A DNA stretch of 64,000 bases, from contig NZ_LR701494.1 in NCBI RefSeq assembly GCF_902498785.1, forward strand, positions 1,724,540 through 1,788,539, written 5' to 3'. Of this stretch, positions 43,414-53,092 are shown piece by piece; the first letter of the stretch is position 1; the number at the start of each line of letters is the position of its first letter. Both the position numbers and the translations under genes were made by a program. The DNA is from Sphingomonas sp. EC-HK361 (lineage in GTDB: Bacteria; Pseudomonadota; Alphaproteobacteria; Sphingomonadales; Sphingomonadaceae). Under the pieces are notes generated by a model. The model was not told the origin of the DNA and searched no databases. It saw only the letters and a program-made list of their open reading frames with translations.

Positions 43414-45579
43414 ATGAAGTCCCTCGCCATCGGTGCCAGCCTCGCTGCCCTCGCCATCGCCAGCGTTGCCCACGCCGATCCGGTGACGACATCGACACCT
43501 GCCGACGCGACGCAACCTGCCGACGATCAGGCCGCCCAGACGAAGCGGCAGGACGATATCATCGTGACCGCCCCCGTTCAGCGCAACGAGGCGGACGTGC
43601 TCCAGGGCACATCGGTCCTGAAGGGCGCCGATCTCACCCGCGAACTGCGCCCGACGATCGGCGACACCCTTGCGCGCCAGCCCGGCGTATCCTCCACCTC
43701 GTTCGGGCCGAGCGCCTCGCGCCCGGTGCTACGCGGTTTCCAGGGCGACCGAATCCGCGTGCTGACGGACGGCATCGGCTCGATCGACGTGTCGAACACC
43801 TCGGTCGATCACGCCGTCATCATCGATCCGCTGCTCGCCGAGCGGATCGAGGTGCTGCGCGGTCCGTCCGCGCTGCTCTACGGGTCGTCGGCGGTCGGCG
43901 GCGTCGTCAACGTCATCGACACCCGCATCCCGCGCACCGTGCCCGAGAAGGGTTACCGGCTCGATGCGATCGGCACCTATGGATCGGCGGCCAACGAACG
44001 ATCCGGCGGCGCGGCGGCGGATGTCGCGGTCGGCAAGCACCTCGTCCTTCATGCCGATGGCTCCTACAGCAAGTCGGACGACCTCAAGATCGGCGGCTAC
44101 GCGCTGACGCCCGCCGCCCGCGCGCAGGTGCTCTCGCAGGTCGGCCTGCCGCAGGACACCGACGAGCCGATCGACTTCGCCGCGACAGCTGCGATCAAGG
44201 ACAAGTTGCCCAACACCGCCGCGCGCACCTGGACGGCAGGCGTCGGCGCGACCGTCATCACCGATGGCGGTTCGCTCGGCGTCTCGTACAGTTACTATGA
44301 CAGCCTCTACGGCGTGCCGATCCGCTACGCGACCGAGGTCGGGCAGGAGCAGGAGGCCCCGCGGCTCAGCGTCGTCCAGAACCGCTACGACCTTCGCGGC
44401 GAAGTCGATGCCGGCGGCAGCCTCGTCGACAAGATCCGCATCCGCCTCGGCCATGCCGATTACCGCCATTTCGAGCTGGAGGAGGACGGCAGCGTCGGCA
44501 CCGCCTTCTACAACAACGGCACCGAAGGCCGGCTGGAGATCATCCAGGCCGATCGCGGCGGCTGGAAGGGCGCGTCGGGCGTCCAGTATTTCAACCGCAT
44601 CTTCAACGTCGTCGGGGACGAAGCCTTCCTTCCCAAGAACGAGACCAACCAGACCGGCCTCTTCACGCTCCAGCAATATGACGCCGGCGCGTTCAAGTTC
44701 GAGGGCGGGTTGCGCTACGAATTCACCGACGTCGCCGCGCGCACCCCGGCTGACGACCTGCGATTCTTCCGCGGGCAGAGCAGCTACCAGGCGCTGTCCG
44801 GATCACTGGGCGGGTCCTATGCCTTGGCTGAGGGAGTCCGGGTCGGCCTGAACCTGTCGCGCACGGAACGCGCACCGACGGGCGAGGAGTTGTTCGCCAA
44901 CGGCGCGCATGCCGGAACGCAGGCCTATGAACTCGGCAGCCCCGACTTCCGCCTCGAAAAAAGCTGGGGCCTGGAAGGCACCTTCCACGCGCATGGCGAC
45001 GGCTTCAGCCTCGACGCATCGGCCTATTACAACTGGTTCACCAATTACATCTCGGAAAATCAGGTCGATCCGTCGATCTGCGAAGCCGCCGCCGCGCCGT
45101 CCGGCCGGACCGTCGACTTCCCCTGCTTCCAGTATCAGCAGCGCGATGCCCGCTACTGGGGTGTCGAATTCGATGCGTCGAAGCGGCTCGCGACCTTCGG
45201 CGGCACCGCGATCAACGCCGATCTGCTCGGCGATTACGTCCACGCGAACATCGTCGATCTGGGGCCGATCCCGCGCATCCCGCCGATGCGCGTCCTCGGC
45301 GGGCTGGAGGCGCAGGCCGACAGGATTTCCGGTCGCGTCGAGGTCGAGCATGTCTTCAAGCAGGACCGGATCGCCGCTTTCGAAACGCCGACCGCCGCCT
45401 ACACGATGGTCAACGCCTCGCTGAACCTCAAGCCGTTCGGGTCCGACAGCAAGACGTCGCTGCTGTTGAGCGCCAACAACATCTTCGATGTGGATGCCCG
45501 CCGCGCCGCGAGCTTCCTGAAGGACTTCGCACCGCTCGCCGGCCGCGACATCCGCGCGACGTTGCGGTTTTCACTGTAA
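43414..45579 (+). CDS. TonB-dependent receptor, ZnuD-like
   Basis: A 721-residue outer-membrane receptor: signal peptide (SLAIGASLAALAIASVAHA), plug domain with TonB-box-like DDIIVTAP, then GDTLARQPGVSSTSFGPSAS, PVLRGFQGDRIRVLTDGIG and VEVLRGPSALLYGSSAVGGVVNVID, followed by a barrel ending in Phe-rich RATLRFSL. The plug resembles neisserial ZnuD, a zinc receptor, and an upstream Zur-like site supports zinc uptake. No substrate is proven. Start ATG 43414 follows aaggagtcg. Confidence 0.88.
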   Translation: MKSLAIGASLAALAIASVAHADPVTTSTPADATQPADDQAAQTKRQDDIIVTAPVQRNEADVLQGTSVLKGADLTRELRPTIGDTLARQPGVSSTSFGPSASRPVLRGFQGDRIRVLTDGIGSIDVSNTSVDHAVIIDPLLAERIEVLRGPSALLYGSSAVGGVVNVIDTRIPRTVPEKGYRLDAIGTYGSAANERSGGAAADVAVGKHLVLHADGSYSKSDDLKIGGYALTPAARAQVLSQVGLPQDTDEPIDFAATAAIKDKLPNTAARTWTAGVGATVITDGGSLGVSYSYYDSLYGVPIRYATEVGQEQEAPRLSVVQNRYDLRGEVDAGGSLVDKIRIRLGHADYRHFELEEDGSVGTAFYNNGTEGRLEIIQADRGGWKGASGVQYFNRIFNVVGDEAFLPKNETNQTGLFTLQQYDAGAFKFEGGLRYEFTDVAARTPADDLRFFRGQSSYQALSGSLGGSYALAEGVRVGLNLSRTERAPTGEELFANGAHAGTQAYELGSPDFRLEKSWGLEGTFHAHGDGFSLDASAYYNWFTNYISENQVDPSICEAAAAPSGRTVDFPCFQYQQRDARYWGVEFDASKRLATFGGTAINADLLGDYVHANIVDLGPIPRIPPMRVLGGLEAQADRISGRVEVEHVFKQDRIAAFETPTAAYTMVNASLNLKPFGSDSKTSLLLSANNIFDVDARRAASFLKDFAPLAGRDIRATLRFSL

Positions 45580-45584
45580 GCGTC

Positions 45585-45666
45585 GCCCCTGCGAAGGCAG
45601 GGGTTCATGTCTCTCCGTGTCGCGTGCTACAGAGAGACATGGATCCCTGCCTGCGCAGGAATGACC
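45585..45666. repeat. REP-like palindrome between znuD-like and GH43-like genes
   Basis: Nested inverted repeats: an inner pair catgtctct (45606-45614) and agagacatg (45633-45641), and outer cctgcgaaggcagg-type palindromes on both sides. It lies between two convergent genes and may end transcription from both. Confidence 0.75.
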
Positions 45667-45732
45667 CCGTCTAAAGCGAAAACGGGCTGGCTGGAATCAC
45701 GCCCCTCCCGGATCGGATAGGTCGAGAACGCT

Positions 45733-47550
45733 CTATCGCACCGCCACCGTCCGGCTCAGCTTCGACACGCCCGTCTCGTCGAACGCCTCGACCGCCGCGT
45801 AATAGGGCACCCCTACGTTCAGCGCCCGAAGGTCGAGCGCGGCCTGCGCCCCGTTCGCCACGCGGTCGGCAAACACCTGATAGGTCAGCGTCAGTCGATC
45901 CGGCCGGATGCCCCAGCGCACATTGTAGCCGACCGCGCCCGCCACCCGCGCCCAGCGCACCGTCGCGTCGCGCGTGTCTTTCGCGCGCACTGCGCTGACG
46001 GACGCGGGCGCGGCGGGCAGCTTGCCCGCGGCGTTCCCGAAAACGCGGATGTCGCTGATCGCGAGGTTCGCCGCGCCGACATGCCCGTGGACATAGCGGA
46101 TGAAGCGCGCCTCGACAGGCTTCTCCAGCTCGAAATAGGCGTTGGGGCGGTCGCGGCGATCCGCCCCCGTCTCCGCGACCTTCGACCAGACCTTACCGTC
46201 GCGCGACGCTTCCACCGTGAACGCGGTATAAATATCGGGCGCGTCGCCGAACCGCCCGGACCTATAGTCCGCAAAGTTCACCTGCACCGCGCGCACCGTC
46301 TTCGTGGACCCCAGATCGAGCGTCAGCGTCTCGCCCGGCCTGTTTGCGCCTGCAACCCAGAAGGTCCGCGGGTTTTCGTCGGTGACGGTCGATGCCGCGT
46401 GATCGCCCATCGTCGAAGATGCCGTCGCGGGCTTGCGATAGGACAGCAGCATCCAGCCGGTGAACAGGCTGTCGAGATCGTCGGTCTTCTTCGTCGGCAT
46501 CCAGTGCGGGAAGTCGCCGAACCGGGTCGAGACGATCATCTGCCCGTCGCTGGTGAACCGCGTCGGGAACATCGCGATGCGCCGCTCGAACGTCCAGTTA
46601 TAGCCGATCCACGGCGTCCCCGTGTTCCACCAGTTGCCATACGCGTCCTTGAAGGTCGAGCCGTGTCCGGCGCCTTCAACGAACCCGCCGGGCTTGTAGG
46701 CGACCGGGTTGTAGGGCGCGTAGCGGAACGGCCCCATCGGGTGATCGGCGACGTAAGTGCCGTTGGAATAGACGTTATACTCGGTCCCCGGCGCGCCATA
46801 TTGCAGATAGTAGCGGCCGTTCACCTTCGTCATCCACGCGCCCTCCATGAAGGGCTTGATCGGGGTGCCGTCGGGCAGACCACCGCTGTGATCCTGGCCG
46901 AAGCGTTCCCAGCCGTGGCGTTCGGGTTCCAGCCCGAAGAGCGGCCTGGGCTTGCCGATATAGGTCAGCCGGTCCTTGGGATCGAGTTCGATCGCGTAAA
47001 GCGGGAAGACGTTCGACGAGTTCCAGTACATATACCAGCGTCCGTCATCGTCGCGGAACAGCGCGGGGTCCCAGGGGCCGGGCGGCACCTCCCCCGGCTT
47101 GATGCTGTCCTCGAACCCCGATCGCACCGCGCCCGGCAGCGGCGGCGTCATCCGGTTGAGATAGTCGAGCTTCCCGCTTGCCGGATCGTCGGTGACGTAG
47201 ATCGGCCCGCGCTGGGTCGTCGACGGCATCATGTAGAGCCGCTCGCCATCCTCCCACACCGCCGGCGCCACGACGCTCTGCGCGGGCCATTTGCTGGGCG
47301 TGATGAAGTCCCAGTGGATGAGATCGGTCGATCGCCAGTAACCATCGGCGAGCGTCATGAAGAGATAATAGGCGCCCTTGAACCGCACGATCGCCGGGTC
47401 CGCGCCGGTGCGATAGGAGATACGCTCGACATCCTGCTCGAAATTGTAGCGGTAATCGATATCGACCGGGTTGGTGTAGGTCCGTTGCCCGGCGAGCGTC
47501 GGCGAGGCGGTGGCAAGAAGCAGAGCGGCAAGAGGGAGCGCGATACGCAA
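45733..47550 (-). CDS. Family 43-like glycoside hydrolase with F5/8 type C domain
   Basis: A 605-residue exported protein: signal peptide (MRIALPLAALLLATASPTLAG), a five-bladed GH43/GH117-like beta-propeller with the expected acidic sites (TGADPAIVRFKGAYYLF, VAPAVWEDGERLYMM, GPWDPALFRDDDGRWYMYW, GGFVEGAGHGSTFKD), then a discoidin-type carbohydrate-binding domain (PATASSTMGDHAASTVTDENPRTFW) and a C-terminal FN3 domain. It should cleave a plant or algal side-chain sugar; the substrate is open. It belongs to the same minus-strand cluster as the receptor and LacI regulator. Confidence 0.83.
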   Translation of the reverse strand: MRIALPLAALLLATASPTLAGQRTYTNPVDIDYRYNFEQDVERISYRTGADPAIVRFKGAYYLFMTLADGYWRSTDLIHWDFITPSKWPAQSVVAPAVWEDGERLYMMPSTTQRGPIYVTDDPASGKLDYLNRMTPPLPGAVRSGFEDSIKPGEVPPGPWDPALFRDDDGRWYMYWNSSNVFPLYAIELDPKDRLTYIGKPRPLFGLEPERHGWERFGQDHSGGLPDGTPIKPFMEGAWMTKVNGRYYLQYGAPGTEYNVYSNGTYVADHPMGPFRYAPYNPVAYKPGGFVEGAGHGSTFKDAYGNWWNTGTPWIGYNWTFERRIAMFPTRFTSDGQMIVSTRFGDFPHWMPTKKTDDLDSLFTGWMLLSYRKPATASSTMGDHAASTVTDENPRTFWVAGANRPGETLTLDLGSTKTVRAVQVNFADYRSGRFGDAPDIYTAFTVEASRDGKVWSKVAETGADRRDRPNAYFELEKPVEARFIRYVHGHVGAANLAISDIRVFGNAAGKLPAAPASVSAVRAKDTRDATVRWARVAGAVGYNVRWGIRPDRLTLTYQVFADRVANGAQAALDLRALNVGVPYYAAVEAFDETGVSKLSRTVAVR

Positions 47551-47566
47551 GCGGCGAAACCCTTCC

Positions 47567-48244
47567 TTAGTGACAGCGGACGAAGATGTTGGCGGTCAGC
47601 CGCCCGACGCGCGGATCGGGCGAGAGCGGCATGTCGGGCGGGATGATGCCCGAATGGAGCAGGCTGCCGGGATAGAGGACCAGCCGGTCGGCCACCGCCT
47701 CCACCGCGCCGATCTGCTCGAAGGCACCGTTGCTGGCGTTGATATAGCCGCCGCCGGGGGTCGCGGCGGTTTCGGCCCGTGCGGTTTCGACGAAGCGGCC
47801 CATATTGCCGTCGTCCACGCGCTCGATCCCCGTCGATCGCTGGCGGTAGAAGGCCGTGCCGCTGGCCATCGGCACGTTCAGATAATGCATGATCGCGAGG
47901 TGGCGCGGATCGGTCGCGTCGAAATGCGGGATACGCTGCGGATCCGACAGCGCCGCCGGCGCCCGCGTCACGATCGAAAAGCTCGCCTCGATCAGGTCGA
48001 AGCCCTCCGCGTCGAACGCACCCCCGATGAACGGCGCCGCCGCCTCGAGCGTGCGGGCGACATAGGCGAACGCCGGCTCCTCCTCGCGCAGGATGCGTCG
48101 GACGCCCGGATAATAGGTGTCCGCGCGCGGGAACGGCGCAAGCGACGCGGCAAGCGCGACGAGCGACGCGACGTCCCCGCTGAACGCATCGACCGTCACG
48201 ACCGGCGTGCCTGCCTCTCCCACCCGCTGGAGCGCTGGCTTCAC
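47567..48244 (-). CDS. DUF6445 family protein
   Basis: A 225-residue cytosolic protein of the DUF6445 family (PFPRADTYYPGVRR, FSIVTRAPAALSDPQRIPHFDATDPRHLAIMHYL, GTAFYRQRSTGIERV, LYPGSLLHSG). The H-x-D and distal His spaced as in 2-oxoglutarate/Fe(II) oxygenases suggest a relation to that fold, but no function is known. These genes are typically beside TonB receptors and tryptophan-halogenase-like genes, as here. The start is GTG ending at 48244, preceded by aaagga. Confidence 0.75.
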   Translation of the reverse strand: MKPALQRVGEAGTPVVTVDAFSGDVASLVALAASLAPFPRADTYYPGVRRILREEEPAFAYVARTLEAAAPFIGGAFDAEGFDLIEASFSIVTRAPAALSDPQRIPHFDATDPRHLAIMHYLNVPMASGTAFYRQRSTGIERVDDGNMGRFVETARAETAATPGGGYINASNGAFEQIGAVEAVADRLVLYPGSLLHSGIIPPDMPLSPDPRVGRLTANIFVRCH

Positions 48245-48323
48245 GACGGAACATTCCTTTCGAACAAAAAAGGGGGCGGCCACGCGGCCACCCCCAATGA
48301 CTGACATCAATAGGGGGCTGACG

Positions 48324-51300
48324 TCAGAACTTATACTTGGCACCCACCTGGAAGGAACGGGCATAACCGACGGTGTCATATTCCTTCTTGGTCGGGTTCA
48401 CGCCCGAGCCGGCCGTCCAGGCCGAATAGGTCCGATTGACCGCATCGAAGATGTTGAACGCAGCCACGCTGACCTCGAGATCATGGCCCCACGGCAGCCT
48501 GAAGTTCTTCGACGCCCGCAGATCGAGGTTGAAATACCCTACGATCTCGCCCGGCCAGAACACGCCGCCGAAGTTGCCGTAGCAGCACGCCTTTTCCGGC
48601 GGGTTGGCCGGGAAGATGACCTGGCCGAAAGACGGGCCCGACGAGACGGTCAACGTGCCAGACAGCTTGGTGTCGAGCGGCCCCTTGACGATCCCGGTGC
48701 CGACGAATCGGTATTTCTCGACCCCCGCGACATAGTTCCAGCCATAGGCATCGACCCGTGGGCCGTTGTAGAATTCGTCGCCCTGCAGGTCCTGCGCGAC
48801 GTTGGAGGTCGCCTTCTGGATCGTCAGCGTGCTCGTGAAACCCCAGCCGGCTGAATCGGTATAGGGCTTCTCGGCGGTGAAATAGACCGCGTTGTAGACG
48901 GCCTTGCCGTCGTTCGTACCGATGTTCAGCTTGCCGCCGTAGTTGGGCAGCAGGCCGGCATCAGGGAAGATATCCTCGATCCACTGGTCACCCTGCGACG
49001 TGTAGGTTCCATCGGGCAGGCGGTTGCCGCGCACGAACTTGAAGATGTTGTGGCTGCGGATGTGGCTGAACGTCACCGACGTCTGCACCGCGCCCAGACG
49101 CTTGCGGAAGCCGAAGTTGAACTGATCCGAATAGGGCAGCTTGGTGTCGTTGTTCAGCAGCCAGACGTCGCCGCCCAGCCCCGACGCGGTTGCAGCGGCA
49201 CGCAGGTTATCGACGTTCTTGAGGTTGGAATTGTAGGCGATCGTGTTCGTGGGCAGCACATTGTTATTCTGCTGGCGAATCGACTGGCAGGTCGGCTGAC
49301 CGGGACCGTCGCAGAAGTTCAGCGTCACGACCTTCTGATAATAGGATTTTACCGTCTCGATCCCCGAGGTGATGAACAGCGGCCGATCATAATAGCGGCC
49401 AGCGCCCGCAAACAGGATCAGATCGCGGTCGCCATTCACGTCGTAGGACAGGCCGACGCGCGGCTGGAACGCCTTCCAGTAAGGCTTCCGGTTGCTGCCG
49501 GTGGAGATGTAGTCGTTGGGGTCGATCCCCGCCGCCTTCCAGCCCTGATAATTCTGGAGCGCGGTGACGATCGCCGCCGGCGTCACGAACTTCTCGTTCT
49601 TGGCGTTGTCCTCATAGTCCCAGCGCAGCCCGAGATTGACCGTGAGGTGATCGTTGACCGTCCAGTCGTCCTGGATGAAGGCGCCGATCTGGTTGTCCTT
49701 CGCGAACGCCGGCTGCACCGGCACCACAGAAATCGCGGCGCCCTGCGGGGTCGACGCATCGAACGACGTGTAGGTCGACGGCTGGAAATAATAGGTGCCG
49801 TTGCTCTGCAGGTCTTCTTCGCGCGACAGCTCGTTCCGCGCGTATTTTACGCCCGCCTTCACGACGTGATGATCGCCGAAGAAGGTCACATTGTTCTTGA
49901 AGGTCCAGGTCTTCTGGTTGTCATATTGTTCGAAGCCATTCGCACCGAGACCAGCCTGGACCGCGCCAGCCGTCCCGAGAATGATCTCAGGACCGGTGCC
50001 GGTACGAGGCGTGCCGTTGAACACCGTATTGTAGGCGACCGTCAGTTCGTTGAGCCAATTCTCGCCGCGGTGATTCCACTCGCCCTGATAGAGGTCGATC
50101 TTCGACTGCAGCAGATGCCCGTGCGAAGGCACGTTCACACCGCCGAAGTCGGAAAGATTGCTCTCGCGGCGGAAGAACCCGCTGAAGTTGATCGTGTCCT
50201 GCGCGCTCGCGAACAGCGTCAACTTGCCGAAGTATAGTTTCTGGTTGAATTTGGTTGGATAGCTGCCGTTATACTGGCTTGCGATCGCTTCGGGCACAGC
50301 TTGACTGGCTGTCGTGTTGGTCGTCAACAGCTGCACGGCCGTCGAAGGCTGCGTGATATCGGTCGCTTCGAACGCGCCGTAGAAATGCAGGACGTCCTTG
50401 ATGATCGGGCCACCCAGATCACCGCCATATTGCTTGCGCGAATAGCTGTCCTTCGGCTTGAAGCAGATCTTCGACGCATCATCCGGACAATTCGTGCCGA
50501 TGTTGTTCTTGTGGCCCGGCCGATCGAAATATTTCCGCCCGTAGAAGGACGAGGGAATCCAGTCGCCGAAAATATCCCCGTGGAACTTGTCGCCGCCGGT
50601 CTTGGTAACGGCGGTGATGATCGCGGACCCGGCCTGCTCATACTCGGCCTTGAAATTCTGGGTATCGACCTTGAATTCCTGCACCGCGAGCTGCGGGAAG
50701 GGATTGCCCTGGCTGAAATTCTGGCCCGCCACGCCGCCGTGATTGACCTGGTTCTTCAGGCTCAGGCCATCGATGAAAACGTTGATGTTATCGGCGCTGA
50801 CCGCGCCCGCCTGCACCTGGCGCGCATTGCCGTTGCCCGGCGACACCGCAACGCCCGGGGCGAGCGCCGCGAAGTTCAGGAAGTTGCGCTCGGCCTGCGG
50901 CAGGTTCTCGATCTGCGCCTGGCTGACGTTCGTCGAGATCGTCGCGGTGCGCGTCTCAAGCTGGCGGCGGCCGGTGACGACGATGTCGCCTGCGGCAGGC
51001 GCAGGGGCTTCGCCGGGCGCCGCCGTCTCGGCCGGCGCTGCGGCTTCGCTGAAATCGACGATCGCGGTCTGCCCGACGGGCACGGTCACCTGCTGCGAGG
51101 GCTTGCCGGCCACGTCGACGCGGTAGGTCGAGGGGCGCAGGCCGACAAAGGTGAAGCCGCCCGACGCGGTCGTCCGGGTGCTGAGCTTCTGGCCGGTGAA
51201 GGTGTCGGTCGCGGTGACCGTGGTGCCGGCGGCGGCGCCCGGCACCGTGCCGCGGATCGCGCTGGCGGTCTGCGCCTGCGCCGGCGCGCTGATGACGATG

Positions 51301-51365
51301 GCGGCGGCGAGCGCGGAGGCCGAAATGCCGTGCGCGATGCTCAAACGACGAGAGCTGAAAATCAT
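48324..51365 (-). CDS. TonB-dependent receptor with carboxypeptidase-like N-terminal domain
   Basis: A large 1013-residue outer-membrane receptor of the SusC-like/Oar type: signal peptide (ISASALAAAIVISAPAQAQ), a CarboxypepD_reg-like domain (IRGTVPGAAAGTTVTATDTFTG, YRVDVAGK), TonB box DIVVTGRRQ, a plug (NFLNFAALAPGVAVS, VSADNINVFIDGLSLKNQV), and a barrel ending in FQVGAKYKF. Such receptors import oligosaccharides. The start ATG 51365 has ggggagg eight bases upstream. Two palindromic LacI-type operators lie in its upstream region, so it is probably induced by the substrate. Confidence 0.92.
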   Translation of the reverse strand: MIFSSRRLSIAHGISASALAAAIVISAPAQAQTASAIRGTVPGAAAGTTVTATDTFTGQKLSTRTTASGGFTFVGLRPSTYRVDVAGKPSQQVTVPVGQTAIVDFSEAAAPAETAAPGEAPAPAAGDIVVTGRRQLETRTATISTNVSQAQIENLPQAERNFLNFAALAPGVAVSPGNGNARQVQAGAVSADNINVFIDGLSLKNQVNHGGVAGQNFSQGNPFPQLAVQEFKVDTQNFKAEYEQAGSAIITAVTKTGGDKFHGDIFGDWIPSSFYGRKYFDRPGHKNNIGTNCPDDASKICFKPKDSYSRKQYGGDLGGPIIKDVLHFYGAFEATDITQPSTAVQLLTTNTTASQAVPEAIASQYNGSYPTKFNQKLYFGKLTLFASAQDTINFSGFFRRESNLSDFGGVNVPSHGHLLQSKIDLYQGEWNHRGENWLNELTVAYNTVFNGTPRTGTGPEIILGTAGAVQAGLGANGFEQYDNQKTWTFKNNVTFFGDHHVVKAGVKYARNELSREEDLQSNGTYYFQPSTYTSFDASTPQGAAISVVPVQPAFAKDNQIGAFIQDDWTVNDHLTVNLGLRWDYEDNAKNEKFVTPAAIVTALQNYQGWKAAGIDPNDYISTGSNRKPYWKAFQPRVGLSYDVNGDRDLILFAGAGRYYDRPLFITSGIETVKSYYQKVVTLNFCDGPGQPTCQSIRQQNNNVLPTNTIAYNSNLKNVDNLRAAATASGLGGDVWLLNNDTKLPYSDQFNFGFRKRLGAVQTSVTFSHIRSHNIFKFVRGNRLPDGTYTSQGDQWIEDIFPDAGLLPNYGGKLNIGTNDGKAVYNAVYFTAEKPYTDSAGWGFTSTLTIQKATSNVAQDLQGDEFYNGPRVDAYGWNYVAGVEKYRFVGTGIVKGPLDTKLSGTLTVSSGPSFGQVIFPANPPEKACCYGNFGGVFWPGEIVGYFNLDLRASKNFRLPWGHDLEVSVAAFNIFDAVNRTYSAWTAGSGVNPTKKEYDTVGYARSFQVGAKYKF

Positions 51366-51426
51366 GTGCAAAACCTCCCCTGAAACGTCCGAACCTCTTG
51401 TCCGCCAGCGCCGCCGTCCCGCACCG

Positions 51427-51501
51427 AAACCGGTTACGCGACGACGGGCACTCGACTCGCGAGGCCTGTGGAAACGCTTACACGCGAGAGTAACCGGTTA
51501 C
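51427..51501. promoter_or_regulatory. LacI-type operators upstream of the TonB receptor
   Basis: Three palindromic or half-palindromic elements: aAACCGGTTac (51427-51437), gaaacgcttac (51471-51481), and a perfect 12-bp gtaaccggttac (51490-51501). The last is identical to the site at 55627-55638 before the GH3 gene. The distances between them (about 20 and 40-60 bases) would allow binding of more than one LacI dimer. Confidence 0.65.
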
Positions 51502-51547
51502 AATTGGCTTCGCGGGGCCGTTTCGGGCTTTTTAAGGGTAGGTGTGT

Positions 51548-53092
51548 TCAGGCGGCCACAGCAGGCGGCGGCGCGGGCGCGGCGAAGTTGCGCGCGACGA
51601 ACGCGGCATGGTCCGGCATCCGGTTCGCGGTGTCGTCGATAACCTCTTCGATGTCCTTGAGGAAATCGGAGATCTGCTGTGGCGGCAGCGTGTCGATGAC
51701 GGGATCATACCGCATCGGATGCCCCTGTCCGATCAGAACCTGGACCCAGCTCTCCTCGCGGAAAAGCTCCGCCTGCCGATGCATGAAGAAGCGGCCGGAT
51801 GTGCGGAACAGCTCCAGTCGCTCCGCCAGGCTGTCGGGCACCGCCATGTGCTTCACATGCCGCCAGAACGGCGTGTCTTCCCGGTCGGTGACCTTATAGT
51901 GCGCGATGATGAAGTCGCGCACGTCGCGATATTCGAAATCGGTCTGGCGGTTATATTCCGCCACATCGACCGCCTCGATCCCGCTCGCCGGGAACAGCGC
52001 GATCAATCGCAATATTCCGGTCTGAATCAGGTGGATGCTCGTCGATTCCAGCGGCTCAAGGAACCCGCCCGACAGCCCGATCGCGACGACGTTCTTCTCC
52101 CACGCGCGGTGGCGCTTGCCCGGCGCGAAGGCGACGGGGCGCGGATCGGCGAGCGGCTTGCTGTCGAGATTGGCGAGCAATACCTCCGCTGCCGCCTCGT
52201 CCCTGGTCAGCGCGCTTGCATAGACATGGCCGTTGCCGATCCGGTGCTGGAGCGGGATCCGCCACTGCCACCCCGCGTCGCGCGCGGTCGATCGCGTGTA
52301 GGGGGTGAGCGGCGAGACGCTCTCGCACGGCACCGCCTGCGCGCGGTCGCACAGCAGCCACTCGCTCCAGCTTTCATAGCCGACGCCCATCGCCTCGCCG
52401 ATCAGCAGCCCGCGCATGCCAGAGCAATCGATGAACAAATCGCCTTCGATCTGCCGTCCGTCGTCGAGCACGACGTGAGTCACATGCCCGTCCTCGCCGT
52501 GCCTTGCGACCTCGACGATGCGCCCCTCGATGCGGGTGACGCCGCGCGCTTCCGACTGCGCGCGCAGGAACTTCGCGAACAGCGACGCGTCGAAGTGATA
52601 GGCGTAGTCGATCCCCGCCATCGGCGAGCCCGGATTGCGCGGATCGGGAAAGGCGAAGCGGTTGCGCCGCGCAGCCAGCGTGTTCAGCGCGTAATGGTCG
52701 AAATGCTTCGCGCGACCCTCGGCCGCCAGCTTCAGCCAGATGTGATGCGGGTGCAGCCACATCAGATCCTGCCCAATCTTGCCGAAGCCGTGGATGTAGC
52801 TGTTGCCCTTCGCCTTCCAGTCGACGAACTCGATGCCGAGCTTGAAGGTCGCCTGGCTGGCGCGGAGCATCTCGGCCTGGTCGATACCCGCGATCGCGGC
52901 ATAGTTGCGGATCGCCGGGATCGTCGCCTCGCCGACGCCGATCGTGCCGATCTGATCGGACTCGATCAGGCGGATGTCGAAGCCCTTGAGGAGCTGCGAC
53001 AGCATCGCCGCGGTCATCCAGCCGGCGGTCCCGCCGCCGACGATCGTGATCCGCCTGACCCGCCGGTCCCCGCCCTGCTGCCCCTGCGTCAT
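51548..53092 (-). CDS. Tryptophan-halogenase-like flavoprotein
   Basis: A 514-residue flavin-dependent halogenase of the PrnA family. It has the FAD-binding ITIVGGGTAGWMTAAML, the catalytic Lys in ATFKLGIEF, the GWQWRIPLQHRIGNG halogenase motif, and GLSGGFLEPLESTSIHL. Tryptophan halogenases chlorinate or brominate an indole; in Caulobacterales and Sphingomonadales related genes sit beside TonB receptors of carbohydrate loci and their true substrate is not known. It starts at ATG 53092, overlapping the GH144 stop by four bases. Confidence 0.9.
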   Translation of the reverse strand: MTQGQQGGDRRVRRITIVGGGTAGWMTAAMLSQLLKGFDIRLIESDQIGTIGVGEATIPAIRNYAAIAGIDQAEMLRASQATFKLGIEFVDWKAKGNSYIHGFGKIGQDLMWLHPHHIWLKLAAEGRAKHFDHYALNTLAARRNRFAFPDPRNPGSPMAGIDYAYHFDASLFAKFLRAQSEARGVTRIEGRIVEVARHGEDGHVTHVVLDDGRQIEGDLFIDCSGMRGLLIGEAMGVGYESWSEWLLCDRAQAVPCESVSPLTPYTRSTARDAGWQWRIPLQHRIGNGHVYASALTRDEAAAEVLLANLDSKPLADPRPVAFAPGKRHRAWEKNVVAIGLSGGFLEPLESTSIHLIQTGILRLIALFPASGIEAVDVAEYNRQTDFEYRDVRDFIIAHYKVTDREDTPFWRHVKHMAVPDSLAERLELFRTSGRFFMHRQAELFREESWVQVLIGQGHPMRYDPVIDTLPPQQISDFLKDIEEVIDDTANRMPDHAAFVARNFAAPAPPPAVAA

